Below, piece by piece: positions 1 to 12,170 of a DNA stretch of 64,000 bases. Under the pieces are notes generated by a model. That model had not been told where the DNA came from. It saw nothing but the letters and a program-made list of their open reading frames with translations, and ran no database searches. This DNA comes from Sinohyriopsis cumingii (Eukaryota > Mollusca > Bivalvia > Unionida > Unionidae), in assembly GCA_028554795.2 (NCBI GenBank), contig CM068841.1, forward strand, positions 25,353,308 through 25,417,307, in the 5' to 3' direction. The stretch's first letter is position 1, and the number at the start of each line of letters is the position of its first letter. The translations under genes and the position numbers were made by a program.

Positions 1-1703
1 CTTTCTCAATTGCAGTGGATAGTCCATCAATGAATAAATCATTATGAGAACAATTGAAAAATCTTTATATAATATTTTTATGAGTATTTTTGTGTAGTTT
101 GAGGAATTGTTTTCTCAAAATGCTGAATTGATAATTAACTCTTAAAGCTAAGTTGGGTATTATGGTTTTGCATACGGACTGGGGACGAGTATTGCAAATG
201 AATCAAAGTAGATACTGACTCTGTTATCCATGCTGATTTATTAGCAAGTTGGGTATGGTTATGTGAGATAAAAATTAAAGGGTTTTGATTTAGATAGGGA
301 AACTATTATCCTTTTATATAATATGGTGTGATTTGGAATAGTTAATCTATGTTTAACTGAAAGCCTTTGGAAATACAAATTGTTATACAGCCAATAATTT
401 AGGTACTCTGTCTTCTTGAAACCAGGACTTTCAATGGTAATTATGGATTCGTCAGTACAATTATCAACAAAGGCTTTTCTTAGACTGAACATATCAATAA
501 GGCTACATGTAGCAATTTGTTGGTTTTAAGTTTATGCATTGTTGTGTATATTTGTAAACTGATTTGTCCAATCTAGAAAGCACAGGAGAATCATTAGATG
601 TAGCTTTCTCAGCAAATACAAATTAATTCATTACATTACATGGGAACTGTTAGTAAAGCAAGATGCATATAAATGAGATGAGGAATGTTAGGATATGGAG
701 GAAGGTTACAGTCAGAACATTTAAAAGGTTGCATTCCAGATCAAATACTTTAAGGTGGTGAAGCATTTATTGAGTATGAGTCAGTCAAAACCATGATTTA
801 AAAACTTAGACACCTAATAAAATCTGTTTGTAATTCAATGACAGGATTCATCATGATTTAATGAAAAGTACCATCTGTCATTGAAAATTGTCTGCCTACT
901 AGAAAGTTATAATTTGAGCTATACCTGGTGCACAAATTATGTAAATGTCTCCACCAAAGTGTAGGTTACAGATGTAAATATTGGTAAAGATTGTATCCTT
1001 ATGCCGTTACAAACTTGTTCTTTTGGCCAACTTGGAACAAATTACATATATAGTTTTATCATATACTTGATACACTTGACATACAGCATTGACAGTTTTA
1101 ATATTTTGGGAATGTAAACATGTTAACATATCGCTTTATGTGAATCTGATTTGTTCAAATAAGCCCATACAGTTCATGTGCATCCTCTTTATTGATTGGC
1201 TTCAAGCATGGGATTTTTTCTCATTATGTCTTCTGGGACCATTTTGTCTAATATTACTAATAAGAAGATTTCTACCATCATTCTAATTGAATGCACAATG
1301 GATATTGCAAAAGATAGATTAGCAGTGCATAGTAGGATTCTCCCATGATTCAGTTCACATCTGGGACTATTTTGTCATGCACAGAACTTGAAAGGCGCAG
1401 CGTTTTAGCCAGAATTTAATGAAATGCCCAACGTCATTTCTTTAGTACTCTCTATTCAAGCTCTTTCCACTATATTAAAACTGTGATAAACATAAGCTCA
1501 AAAGGGTAATGATTGAAAATTAAATTTATGAAACACATGAAATAATTCCAAGCTTTTGCTTGCCAAGGCTCACAAATCTTAAAATTATTAAATTAATATT
1601 AAATTACCCATTTGAGATTCTCTGTTTATGTATTGCCAGTGATATAAATAGACTAAGATGCTCTTTCTTTAGCATCATTGTTATCATATAGTATCACTTA
1701 CAG
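1..1703. other. No supported gene; probable 5' intron of PARP gene
   Basis: I see no exon that I can support here. The first PARP exon in the window starts at 1704 in phase 1, so at least one upstream coding exon must exist, probably before this window. The first bases hold a good acceptor-like tract (position 15), but all frames after it close within about 30 bases. The open frames at 259-492 and 1089-1286 have no protein-like features. Confidence 0.5.
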
Positions 1704-1827
1704 ATTTTAATCCAAACGTACGCTATCTGTATCATGGCACATGTAGTGAGGTTTCCAGGATATGCGAGGAAGGTTTGGACCAGAGATTGAGCAGAATGGG
1801 CCACATTGGAAAAGGCATTTACTTCAG
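1704..1827 (+). CDS. PARP-type ADP-ribosyltransferase catalytic domain, exon with His and Tyr of the triad
   Basis: This internal exon is flanked by an acceptor (cttacag) and a donor (gtattg). It enters in phase 1, leaves in phase 2 and stays open for 124 bases. The translation contains LYHGT (His codon at 1733-1735), then EEGLDQRLSRMG and GHIGKGIYF. These are the two hallmark segments of the PARP catalytic fold: the NAD-binding HGT and the GxGIYF loop whose Tyr is the second triad residue. PARPs transfer ADP-ribose from NAD+ to proteins or nucleic acids, and many take part in stress and antiviral responses. The phase-2 end matches the exon at 4893, where AG plus T gives Ser. Which PARP subfamily this is, and what lies N-terminal, cannot be seen here. 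Confidence 0.88.
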
Positions 1828-2039
1828 GTATTGTATATGTGTATATATATACATGTATATATATAGAAAGAGAGAGATAGAGAGAGAGACAGAGACTATA
1901 TTTGATAAAATATCTGATCAAGGAAAAAATATGTTGGCAAGTGCTGAAAAAGATTATCCTACAAAGAGAGCTCATAGCTGCCATTTACACAGGGAGAATG
2001 TATGCTTCAGACCAGCAACATGATCTGTTTGACTTGATA

Positions 2040-2155
2040 AGCTATTCTAACACTGTTGGATATCACTTGATTCTTCTTGGTTTATTCCTCCATCTAAGAT
2101 GTTGGCTGTGATGTATAGCCCATCATGTGCAGATAAATGGTGTTAAAGACCACAA
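2040..2155. repeat. Short dispersed repeat, copy 1 of 3
   Basis: The stretch around ttggtttattcctccatc, ending in a tgttaaagaccacaaaacc tail, recurs at 6040-6155 in the same orientation and at 5625-5735 in the opposite orientation, with many small differences. Three copies in 6 kb on both strands indicate a SINE-like family. I cannot fix its ends or assign it to a named family. Confidence 0.55.
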
Positions 2156-2159
2156 AACC

Positions 2160-3330
2160 AAACCAGTAAGCTTATCCTCTTTGTACAGAACCTAGCAAAG
2201 GACCTGGATACAAACCAGCAGACTCGTGCCTTTCTATTGGATTTTCTCCAAGGCTTTTGATGGAGTACCCCATCTAGACATTTTGAAGAAGCCTTGTCAC
2301 TGTGGTGCATGCAAAATGACACTAGCTGGATAGAGGGTGTTTTATCTGAATCGTGTACAGGAAGTTGTCCAAGATAATATGAAGTCCGCCTAAACACCAA
2401 TTAAATCCAGAAGACACAGGTCTAGGCCCCTTCTGTTCCTGTTGTATATCAAGGACCTCCCGGAATATGATTCATAATTAACCAAACTCTTTGCAGACAA
2501 TTGCCTCTTGTACAGAATCATCCATTCCTCCTAGGATTGTACTCCTTGCAGAAAGATGATGATAACCTCTATGAGTGTATGTGTGATGGATGCAAATGGC
2601 AGTGACTTTCCATCTTCATGAATGTAAGTTCTTAAGAATCACCAATTAGTGCCACCTTATTATTGTCAACCACACCATCTATATACACACCCTGACGATC
2701 AGTGCAAAATGTCTTAAGGTCCCAATTTCTAGTGACCTGTCCTGGAGTAAGCACATTTTTGACATCCCCATAAAGGATGATTCAACAATGGTTTAAGATG
2801 TGAGACAAGATCCAGGCTTCCAAAAGCAGTAGAACAAGACCTGAATGTGTCTCTACTACATGGATCCAACATACTGAATGTGTCTCTACTACATGGATCC
2901 AACATACCGAATGTGAGTTGAGCAACATCAAAGCAGTCTATAAATGTGCAGCCAGATTTGTTAAGTTTGCCTAGCAAGCAGTATAACAATAAAAACCTGG
3001 AATGGGACAAACTATCAGAAAGAGGGATAAGTCTAGAATGATGATGCTATACTGGATCATGCACCACCTAGGTGTCATAGCTACTTTCTCTAGGACTAAA
3101 GAACATAGTATAAAGTGCTGGCAGTTGCAAACAATCTCATCTGTCTATAAGGGCAGCTTCTTCCCCCCAAAGCCACTATGTGAAATAGCACCCAGAGAGC
3201 CTGATTAGCTATCCCACATTGGAATCCTTCCAATTGGTCCTGGCCACCTCCAATTCTATAATGTCAGAAACCCAGTTTTCATGGTTCTTTTAAACCTGTA
3301 TAAAGTGATACTCTAACCTCATGCATGTCT
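2160..3330 (+). pseudogene. Degenerate CR1/Jockey-like LINE reverse transcriptase fragment
   Basis: Translating with frame changes gives the RT landmarks in order: LLDFSKAFDGVPHLDIL (about 2232-2290), PLLFLLYIKDLPEYDS (about 2425-2475), LFADNCLLYR (2490-2520; the usual Asp-Asp is Asp-Asn here), and a downstream Leu-Trp-like region ending in a NLEWDKL segment near 2995. Many stops and frameshifts make it a dead 5'-truncated copy. The landmark order fits non-LTR elements of the CR1/L2/Jockey group. The exact clade is not determined. It lies in the intron between the PARP exons at 1704 and 4893. Confidence 0.75.
2841..2913 (+). repeat. 33-bp tandem duplication inside the LINE relic
   Basis: A 33-base unit starting ctgaatgtgtctctactaca occurs at 2841 and again at 2874 with one or two differences. 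It is a local duplication within the decayed reverse transcriptase. Confidence 0.85.
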
Positions 3331-3957
3331 ACTCCTAATATCCATGAAGTGTACAGTTTCTGAAGGATGCCATATGGAATGTAAATACAATGACGATTTC
3401 ACTTTGTTTATAGTTATCAACATGGTGACATCATTTTTCAAAATCTACCCTGAGCCACCCAAATCAAGGTCATTATTAGTTTTTGTGCCCTACAGATGTT
3501 TACACTTGTTATTTCATACTCAATCTCATTTATGACATTTATAATTTTGGTCAATATGTGCATTTCTGAAAATTTGCCTTAAATGTGTTTTAATATCATT
3601 TTATCGATGATCAGATTAAAGATATTATATGAGTGGACCTTAATTGTTCATATTGCATAGTATTTTATACAGAACTCTTTTTACAAGCATGTATTTTATT
3701 GTACATATATGAATTTATTTTGCATCTGATTCCTATATATTTGATTAGATTAAGTGGATGTTTCCTTTGATTTAATTTTAAATTATACCAGCATCCAGCC
3801 AATTTATTTTAAGTTATTGCTTTCTAATTGTGAGGTTGTTGTAATATGTTCCAATATTAGTGGGCGTTTTGATTTATTTAGTTTTTGTTTTATTGCATTA
3901 TGGGAGATCATGTTTTGAAATAATGAGAACTGTAACAAAAGTTAACCCTTTTCTAAA

Positions 3958-4270
3958 ATGTCTAGTAGTTAGAGCATCCACTTTGGATGTGGTAAGTTGA
4001 GGGTTTGAACCCCAGCAGAGTCATACCAAAGACTTGTAACAATGGTACTTGCAACTGCCTTACTTGGCACTCAGCATTAAGAGGTTAATGTTAGGACTGG
4101 TCAGCCTGGTGTCAGGATAATGTGACTGGGTGGGACATGATGCTACATGTCTACAGCATAATGCTTCAGTGCTAAACATCAATATAAACTCTGCAGACAT
4201 ATTAGCAATATGACTGACAAATTGTAAAAAGCCATGTTACAAATCCAAAACACACACACAAACACACAAA
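3958..4270 (+). repeat. tRNA-derived SINE
   Basis: The head resembles a tRNA, with an A-box-like tagttagagcatc (3966-3978) and a B box ggtttgaaccc (4002-4012). These are pol III internal promoter elements. The body continues through a gactggtcagcctggtgtca-type segment and an aatgtgactgggtggg segment, which I recall as common in mollusc SINEs. It ends in a CA-rich tail near 4250-4270. The family name was not checked. Confidence 0.7.
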
Positions 4271-4356
4271 TTGTGTTGAATGTTTGTGCATTTAAGCTGT
4301 TTATCCTCTTAGCTCGAAATGGTGCAAACCTGTTTTGAATTTGCACTGTTATCAAT

Positions 4357-4357
4357 T

Positions 4358-4391
<34 letters not shown>
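4357..4391. repeat. (CT)n/(TA)n microsatellite
   Basis: A run of CT dinucleotides is followed directly by a short TA run. Confidence 0.9.
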
Positions 4392-4393
<2 letters not shown>

Positions 4394-4892
4394 ATGTGGA
4401 CTTAGTACAACTCCTAATTGTTAGATGCTCAGAGTGATTTACAATATTAGATAACACAAAAAACATAATGACTATGTTACAAAACCAAACATCATGAAAT
4501 TACAAGGAAGTTAACATTATTAAGTCTTTAAGTACTCTGTTCTTTTATTCAAATTTGGTGAGTTTTATTACACTCTTGAATGAGGTCACAGCGTCCTGTT
4601 GTCTAAGATCAGTCTGGTACACGAAAGGTTATCCGTATGACTTCACTAGAATGATGGGAACAATGTGAATACCGGTGTTTGAAAGTCTGATAATATAGTA
4701 AGGTGTAATCCACAAAAGTGCAATCCCCAGAAATCAGCAAACACTATTGTGATAATATTAAAATAGCTGCATACATTCTGCAGATAATGTTGTATGTCTT
4801 AAATTTAAGTGTTTGACATTTGCGGCCATCCATAAAGTAATATAATGTCTAAATTTGCAACAGGTTAATTATTGTTGTTATTTTAATTCCAG

Positions 4893-4989
4893 TGATTCAC
4901 CAATTAAGTGTCTTCACCAATCTGACTTTCTAAATCATCATGAAAGAGCTATTATACTCAAGTGTCGTGTTGTTCTAGGAGATTGTAAG
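4893..4989 (+). CDS. PARP catalytic domain, second visible exon
   Basis: A 97-base exon lies between acceptor ttttaattccag and donor gtatgt. It enters in phase 2, completing the AG left by the exon at 1704 into Ser, and leaves in phase 0. The joined frame reads on from GIYF into SDSPIKCLH and then to KCRVVLGDCK. This matches the PARP layout in which the donor loop is followed by a beta strand ending in a V-x-L-G turn. The phase match at both ends and the motif order make this the true next exon. The intron before it (3 kb) is filled by the LINE and SINE relics. Confidence 0.85.
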
Positions 4990-5330
4990 GTATGTCAAAT
5001 ACATTTGCATCTAAACCACATGATTTCTTGAGCTGGAAGTTAGCACACCACATTGACTTGAAGTCTTTATTGTTTAAATTTAAACGTACAATGAAATGTA
5101 CAATCAATTCTTTTCACTGTTTTATATGGATAGTTTCATTCATAAATTCAGACGCCATAAAGCTTGGTGAAAAATCAAAGCACTTCTAAAAAAGTAAATT
5201 TCATCTATTAAATTTGAAGGAATTTTACTGTGGTTTGTGTTTGAAATTTGAACAAACATTTTAGCCAGGGTGCCCAACTAAAAAATGTTCTTGTGTCTTC
5301 TTAACTTAGATCAGTGGGAGGATTGTCATT

Positions 5331-5560
5331 AAACTGGACAAATACAGCCATCACAGTGTCTGGTTTGACCAGAAGACATGCACACCTTAAACTGGACAAG
5401 TACAGTCATCACAGTGTCTGCTTTGACCAAAATAAATACACACCTTAAACTGGACAAATACAATCATCACAATGTTTGATTTGACCAAAAGAAATGTACA
5501 CCTTAAACTGGAAAAATACATTCATCACAGTTTCTGATTTGACCAGAAAAAATGCACATT
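5331..5560. repeat. Minisatellite, four units of 58 bp
   Basis: Units beginning aaactgga start at 5331, 5389, 5447 and 5505, an exact 58-base period. Each carries a catcacag-like and a ttgacca core, with scattered substitutions. Confidence 0.9.
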
Positions 5561-5624
5561 TGGCATTGATTATGGTTGCAAGGACAACCTGATAATATTA
5601 TTGTTGCTTTTATTGTTGTTGTTG

Positions 5625-5850
5625 TTGTAAGGTTTAATGCCATTTGTCAGCACACGATAGGCTATACATGGCGGATAGTATTAATGGTGGAGGAAGAACC
5701 CAGGAAAACCCCATAAAGAACCACCAACCCACGAGAAGCTACTGGCAAGCTTTCTCACATACCCACATTGGCCAAATCCAAGACTTGAACCCACGCAGAC
5801 AGAGATGAGATGGCAGTGATCCTTAACAGAGAGTGCTTAAGACCACTTGG
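5625..5850. repeat. Short dispersed repeat, copy 2 (inverted), with extension
   Basis: The stretch from ggtttaatgccatttgtcag to aagaaccaccaacccac is the reverse complement of the copies at 2040 and 6040. It continues to about 5850 with a gacttgaacccacgcagac segment that resembles the head of a tRNA-like SINE read backwards. A (GTT)n run precedes it. Confidence 0.6.
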
Positions 5851-5859
5851 ATACTTGGG

Positions 5860-8600
5860 GCCCCTGTTGCTTTTGTGTGCAAATGGAGAATCATCAGGAA
5901 ACTTTGCCCAAAGAATCATTTCTTATATTCTGTTTGCTAAAATAAAATTGTTTCAGTGGGACATTGATTGTGTTTAGTGGGTGAACAATCATGAAAACAT
6001 TGTCATTGCTGCAAATTGAGCTGGATTTTTACAGTATCATAGCGTGAGGTGGTGGTTCTTACTGGGGTTTTCCTGGTTTATTCCTCCACCAGTTATACTG
6101 GCTGATGTATATCCTATCTTGCACTGAGAAATGCTGTTAAACCCAAAACAATAACTAAATCATAGCATTGACGTCTTTCCTGTATAAATGTATGCAGATG
6201 GTCTGCCATAATATGCTCTAGATTCCTAATAACATAAACTTGTGACTTTTGCAAAAATTGTACCAGCAATATTGGCTTAATGTGATTACGAAAAATCATT
6301 CTATACAAACCTTTAATTATTTCTCAAATTATTCTGTCAAGCTTGATTTAGCAGATGTTTTCAATTGGCGAGATGTTTAAAATGAGCATATAGATAAATT
6401 GAAGTTCTAGAAAGTAAACCCTAAATACAGCCTGTTAAGATTTTTTTGTTTCTAATGATAAACCATCAGGTATAGCTTGCTCTCAAGCTGCATTTAAAAT
6501 AATATAAGAAGTTAATTGTCAAAATAACAACATAAAAACCAATTTTGACAAAAGCATATTCCAATGAATATCTTTGAAAATCATACAAACAACTCTGTAC
6601 GACTAGTAAATGAATCAACTTTTGCAGATATGGCACAATTTTCATATAACTCATTTTAGGACTTTGGAGCAAAGTGGGTACATTAATTTTGATTTGTTTT
6701 TACAAATTTTGCTTATATGTCTTATTAGTAGCGGTCGTCAGCAGTAATTGAAACTTTATATTACACTTTTAAACAAACTATTTTGACTCGTTAAAGACAT
6801 ATTATTTAGTTATATTGAGAAGGAAGTGGATATAAAGAAGATGCATGCCTTTAGATCAACATATGTCTCTTGCTTTATTTTTCCATTAAAATGAAGGTTG
6901 TACATGTAGCTAAGCTTTTTGACTTAGGATTTTCATTGTGATGGTATTGATAATGTGTATGAAAGTCTAAATAACATATAACTAACACACATTTTTTAAT
7001 AACCCCTTGAGCAATAGCTAGGATGCTTGCTAATCAGGTTATTATCCAACAAATCCTGTCGGTTACTCAAGGGATCACAAGATGTTGTCTTTATCCATTA
7101 AAGTGTATTTTTATATAGTCCTAAGCAATGTGGGTATTTACAAAATAAGTGCTTAAAATGATAGCCCTATACCCAGGTTTCTCACCCACACAACAGAGAA
7201 ATATATCTGTTTTGCTAACCTTACTTTTCTTATCTCAGTCCAGTCATCTCAGACCAGTCGTCTCAGTCAAGGTGTCCACGCGCTCAGAACTACTTTTAAA
7301 AAAAGAAACCCTTGTTGTCTTCTGCTGTACCTGACGTAGTTGTTCTAAAATAAAACAACAACAACAACAAATATATAACAAAAACATAGTAACTTAAGGT
7401 AAATCCATCCTTGAGAACACACCATACACAAACATTTCGAGAGAGACAAAGATACACAAGCATGCAATGTCAATTTGTTTGGTATTATGCTAGTTCGTTC
7501 TACACAGCATGGTCAACTTTGTCCAATATGCAGGCCTAACGCAATACATTTTCAGGTCAGCGTCATTAAATCTAGCGAAAGCTACATAACTGGTTTTAAA
7601 TACTTTGTGTGAAATAAATTACATACTGTTAGCTACATTAATGATGCTGATGTGAAAAATGCTACAGATAGGATAAACTTCTCAATGCTGTGTGAAATGA
7701 TATATAACAGAAAACACTGATCCATTTACATAGATTATATACCTGTACATTTCATAGCCTCTCAACTCTCTTAACAACTACCAAAAACTTAGTAACAGCC
7801 AGAAAATGTGTTATGTCAAACATGTTTTAATCTAATATTGTTAAGCATCTCCATTTTGCCCCAGTTGAATAAAAAATATACGTATAATATTTAATGACAA
7901 ATAATGCACTTACCAGCCAGCAGGAATCATTTATCTGTCAATACATTAATCCATAAGCAAATTTCACGGTAGCACTTGCCATGTTTCCAAGACAGAAAAA
8001 TAATTTTTCAAAGATTCCGTGAACTTGAAAGTTTAGCACATGGTTATCTGCCAGGGTCCGTATTTGGAGGGTCTTTTATACACTGGGGTAATTTTACAAT
8101 CAATATGGGGACAACACAAGTATGTCACAGACTGTTTCACCTCCACCAAAGAAAAGGAGTTATATATGATAGTGACACAGATCACTAATTAGCCATGAAT
8201 AACCCAAGCATGGACACTCATGTTACATGTAAATTTTCGTTATAATAATAGCCTATACATTACAGCATAGGTGTGGGCCCAGGATCATTTCATTGTTTAC
8301 AATATAATTTTCTAAATTGTAACTCATGAAAATAAAACATTTTCTAGTAATAAATTTTAACTATTTATTGTTAATTTCATATAACATCCATATATTAAAG
8401 GTGATAATACCTCAATACTATGCAACGTTTTATGCTGTTATTTTTTGGCTCACACATAAAAACTGCGTACTTTGGATGACACGGTCATGCCACAGTCCTC
8501 ATAAACACATTTGTATTAATGCACCGCATGTAAACACTTATGTGTGAACTATTGCAAAATTGAGAAGTTCTTTTTTACTTTAAAGGAAATTATTGGGTGA
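5860..8600. other. Intronic sequence, no gene seen apart from repeats
   Basis: This lies between PARP exons. It holds dispersed-repeat copy 3 (about 6040-6155), a short (CAA)n run near 7355-7370 and AT-rich sequence. Open frames at 6114, 6466, 7149 and 7976 show no domain or splice context that I can support. Confidence 0.5.
6040..6155. repeat. Short dispersed repeat, copy 3
   Basis: It shares gtggttcttactggggtttt and the cctggtttattcctccacca core with copy 1, and pairs as an inverted repeat with copy 2 about 310 bases upstream. Confidence 0.65.
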
Positions 8601-8606
8601 GAAAAA

Positions 8607-8755
8607 GAATCTACATTGGGATTTGGACCGAGACACGGAAATCCCAGTTGCTGGGTTACATTATATGCCCCCTCTTGGCAAGCCTCGTGGGGAGACAAAT
8701 AATGTAACCCCTTGACTGGGATTTCCTTGTCTCGGTCCAAACCCAACATAGATTC
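8607..8755. mobile_element. Hairpin MITE-like element
   Basis: The left arm from gaatctacattgggatttgg to ttacatta (8607-8668 region) is nearly the reverse complement of the right arm ending gattc at 8755. The shared core is ggaccgagacanggaaatcc. The loop is about 35 bases. A palindrome of about 150 bp without coding is typical of a foldback or MITE insertion. No clear target duplication is visible. Confidence 0.75.
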
Positions 8756-8854
8756 TATATATATTTCCTTACATAGGAATGTCTGCCAAGACTTGTTCAT
8801 TGCCTACATTAACTTGTGTTTATGATATCAAGCAAATTCTTTGTTTATTACTAG

Positions 8855-8947
8855 ATTTTTGAGCCTGGACATTTTGACTCAAACCTAACTAGAGAACCAG
8901 AGAAAGAAAATCCTGAAGGTGGATACCGCTTCTTTGATTCTGTAATG
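8855..8947 (+). CDS. PARP catalytic domain, third visible exon
   Basis: A 93-base exon (31 codons), phase 0 at both ends, with acceptor ttattactag and donor gtaagg. The translation runs from IFEPGHFDSNLTREPEKEN to GGYRFFDSVM. In PARPs the strand after the V-x-L-G turn leads through a loop to a conserved Tyr/Phe-Asp-Ser-Val, which is what RFFDSV supplies. The phase agrees with the exon before (4893-4989) and the exon after (11637). Confidence 0.85.
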
Positions 8948-11636
8948 GTAAGGAAATACAAAAATTGAATTTATGTTCACATATGTATTAAAATTTCATC
9001 AGAGCTGAGATTACCTTGCCTAAGAATAAGCATTGCACTCTGGCATGTAGAGTGTAACATTAAAGTATACATCAACATTGTTATTTTGGCACCTTTACTG
9101 ATCATAAATAAACCATTAATTATTGTTGTAAAATGTAATACTGAAGTAGTTTGACCAATGTCATTCCTGATTGTTGAGTTACTTCTCAGTAGGCATCACA
9201 TATCTTCCAGATGAAAATTTAAATCAGTATGGACTTTTACAGTTGCAGATTGGTGCTAAATTGAGTCACACAATGTGTATATCATAATGTGAACAAACAT
9301 AATAAGTTCTGATGTTTTCCAAAAGTGAGCATTTCCGTTTAGGCATTATAGGATTGCAAACTTATTTATCTCCAGAATTTGTTTAGGTTAAGAGCATGCA
9401 GAAACTACTTACTTCCAAAACCAAAGATTTGACAGCTGAAGTACCAGTGAGTTCTGGCTCTTTTACATTATGCAGAAACATTTATGGACATACTTTTAAG
9501 AAGATTTCACTTCGATGAAATTATAACCTGGGTGTATATATCTGAGTTGTTTTCTTTAGTCACCACAGCAAAGCAAGTGCTATTTTTTATGTAGATACAC
9601 CTCTGCCCAGTTTGTCTGCTTAGGGATAAGGTCTGAAATTGTATAGTAAATTGCCTGATTGTTGAGTCGTTTGCATAGCATCAGTGGTGCATAGTGAGCA
9701 TGCAACAATCAAACCAGTTTAAACTGGATTGCATGTCAGTGTCTTTTATCATTGATTTTTTGGTATGTATTTCTGATGGCATATATATAATGATATTCAA
9801 AGGAATATTGGTAGAGAAGGAGGGATATGTAATAGGTAATCGTCCATTTAAAATTATATGTAATCAAATTCTAAAGAATGACACATATAGCTAAAAAAGT
9901 TGGAACTCACTGCCTTGATGACCTTTATTTATGTCAACTTACATTTGTGTAAACCAGTCACAAACTAGTATACTTTGTAAACATTTTAGAATGGTTGCAG
10001 GTAAAAAACTCAAACTAAAATCAGTATTTTAATCTCAAAGTCAGAACCAATTTATGCAAAATATAGTACTATTGCTACTCATAGCATTGCTTGGTGGCCC
10101 TTAGGGATCAGTAAATGTATTGGTTTGTATGAATGGACATTGCAATAGACTCCATGTGACAGTATACACTATTGATTTTATGTAAGATTAAGCATAGTCA
10201 TAGGACCTTGTACAACCAATGGAAAGCCACATAAATATTCTCAGAACTTCCATATCCCATCAGTCACTGAGAAACTATGCATTAGGTGCCATTTTAAGAC
10301 TTATTATTTAGATTAGTATTACTAATTGTCAACACATACATAAATCTCCATTTATAGATCCTGTGCAGTGTTATGCTCAAGTCACATAGGTCAAACTAAC
10401 TAAAAATATTCAATACACATTGCAGCCATGAATAAGAATTATAAAACTTAGATAAAATCATATTCCATGAGTTACAGATGCTATAGATATACATAACAAC
10501 TTGAACAATGATTTTGTCGTAAATCATTTATATTATTCCTGTAGTACAAGACAGTCATTTGCTTCATTTATATGCTTGATCAAAGCTCTGACACTTTGAT
10601 AAAAGCATATTAATATTTGGTCTTGTATTTGGAAGATTACAGTTTAGGTTCATATTTCACATAATACTTTTTAGAACTGATAAACAGAGTTGTAAGGATG
10701 GAGATGTCATTAATATAATTAAAACTAGTTCCCCTCAAAGTTCTGGACAAAAATAATTAGATACAAAACTAAATAAATAATTACAGTCATTTGAAGTTTA
10801 GCTAGTCCTTATAAAACATGCCATGCAATGGTTAATGGAGACTTGATCTATGATTATCACTTTTAAATACAAAAAGAAATCTGACCCTGTCAGATTAAGA
10901 CAGCTGGTTAATTTGTCAACTTTATAATTAATTTTTTTTCAAAGAGAAAATTTCTAATTGGGTCACGTGTGTAATAAAAATTAAGAAATTATAAATAATT
11001 TGTGGAGACTACTATCTGAAGTATTAGTTCCTTTTGTGGTTTTAGTACGACTTTAAGGAGGTATTGAAGTAAAATTGGTCCAGTTTCTTGACATTATGCT
11101 TGAATAAATAAGGGTTTCCTTTTAAGGCATTATTCCATGTCACATTTGATTTATTTTCCTCTTTTGGAGAATCTTATGATAACATGAGTTAGCTGAATGG
11201 AAAATACTATGAAACATGTGGGACTTAAAATGATTTTAATAATGTGATAAATGTACAGTACTGACATGTTTTCCGCAAAATATATTATTGTCATTGAATG
11301 TACAGTGTGCTATGAGATGTAGGGGTTCAGTCATAATGGTTTAGCAGCAGTTATGATTAAAATTTTGCGTGCCAAAAAGCTACTTTGTTTTGTTATAGTG
11401 TTAATAAAAAGTAAATCTTATAAAGTTAGATTTATATAACAAAATACCACTACAAAAAGTACATCATAAGCACAAATATAATGCAAGGTATTCAGGGGTG
11501 TTTTATTGTAGGAAACAATTTTTGGGGGCAAAAAATCCATTTTATTCTGCATAATGGTGTAACTTTAATTAGAAAAAAGAAAAGAAAAGAAAATATATAC
11601 ATGTATTACAAATACACATTTTATTTTCATTTCAAG
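8948..11636. other. PARP intron, no other gene seen
   Basis: AT-rich sequence of about 2.7 kb with no domain-like reading frame. The open frame at 9694-9894 lacks support. Confidence 0.55.
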
Positions 11637-11828
11637 GGTTGCCCGAAGGACTTCAATGAATATGTTGTTTATGAAAACAGGCGGGTGATGGTAGAGTACA
11701 TCATATCATTTGAAGTTGATGAGGAAATGCAAAAGCTGGTAATGCCAATGGTGGATTCATTCAGACAGGAGGTTCAGGAGAAGAAGAAGTCTAGTGGAAA
11801 TGGTTTGTTTTACTGCAACGTTGCCTAG
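11637..11828 (+). CDS. PARP catalytic domain C-terminal exon with catalytic Glu; two possible ends
   Basis: The exon enters in phase 0 after acceptor catttcaag and starts GCPKDFNEYVVYENRRVMV. The NEYVVY segment carries the PARP catalytic Glu (codon 11658-11660), and the EYIISFEV after it is the last strand of the fold. A charged helix ending EKKKSSGN follows. Two ends are possible. Read straight through, the frame stops at TAG 11826-11828 after seven more codons. Alternatively, a weak donor gtttgt after 11802 would leave phase 1, which fits the exons at 19838 and 30894. Having Glu rather than a hydrophobic residue suggests a transferase of the His-Tyr-Glu type, which can in principle elongate poly(ADP-ribose). 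The true end needs transcript data. Confidence 0.87.
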   Translation, partial: GCPKDFNEYVVYENRRVMVEYIISFEVDEEMQKLVMPMVDSFRQEVQEKKKSSGNGLFYCNVA

Positions 11829-12170
11829 TACTCATTAATATAGTAGTTTATGTAAAATGAGATATGTATTAAGGAACAAGTTCCAAAAAACACAAAGTGA
11901 ATTCTCAGTCTATACTTGACATTTAATTAAAATGGATAAGGAATTTCCATGTTATGTCACATTTAATTTGTGTTTGTTATATTGTGGCTTATGGTCATGA
12001 AGGTGTCAGAGTTGCTCTGGCATGGCAGTTGTCAAATTTTCATGGTGGCTGTACTTACATAATACTCAGTCCTAGCTAGCGATTACAGTGCTAGTGGTAA
12101 GCGTACCATTACTTATCGTCATATGTTGACATTTGAGTGACCTGAGTGCAAAATCGTTGATTTATTGATT

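Noticed and set aside
1-51. Possible exon after the acceptor-like tract at the left edge
   Set aside because: All three frames close within 30 bases, and none ends at a donor.
1694-1984. - strand frame of 96 codons over the first PARP exon
   Set aside because: Shadow: the + strand has the PARP motifs and consistent splice phases.
3966-4012. Functional tRNA gene
   Set aside because: Only A- and B-box-like words remain, with no cloverleaf; it is the head of a SINE.
5331-5560. CRISPR-like array
   Set aside because: The whole 58-base unit is repeated, with no unique spacers, in a eukaryotic intron.
7976-8188. Frame of 70 codons between PARP exons
   Set aside because: The neighbouring exons already join in phase, the frame lacks PARP motifs, and no matching splice sites were seen.
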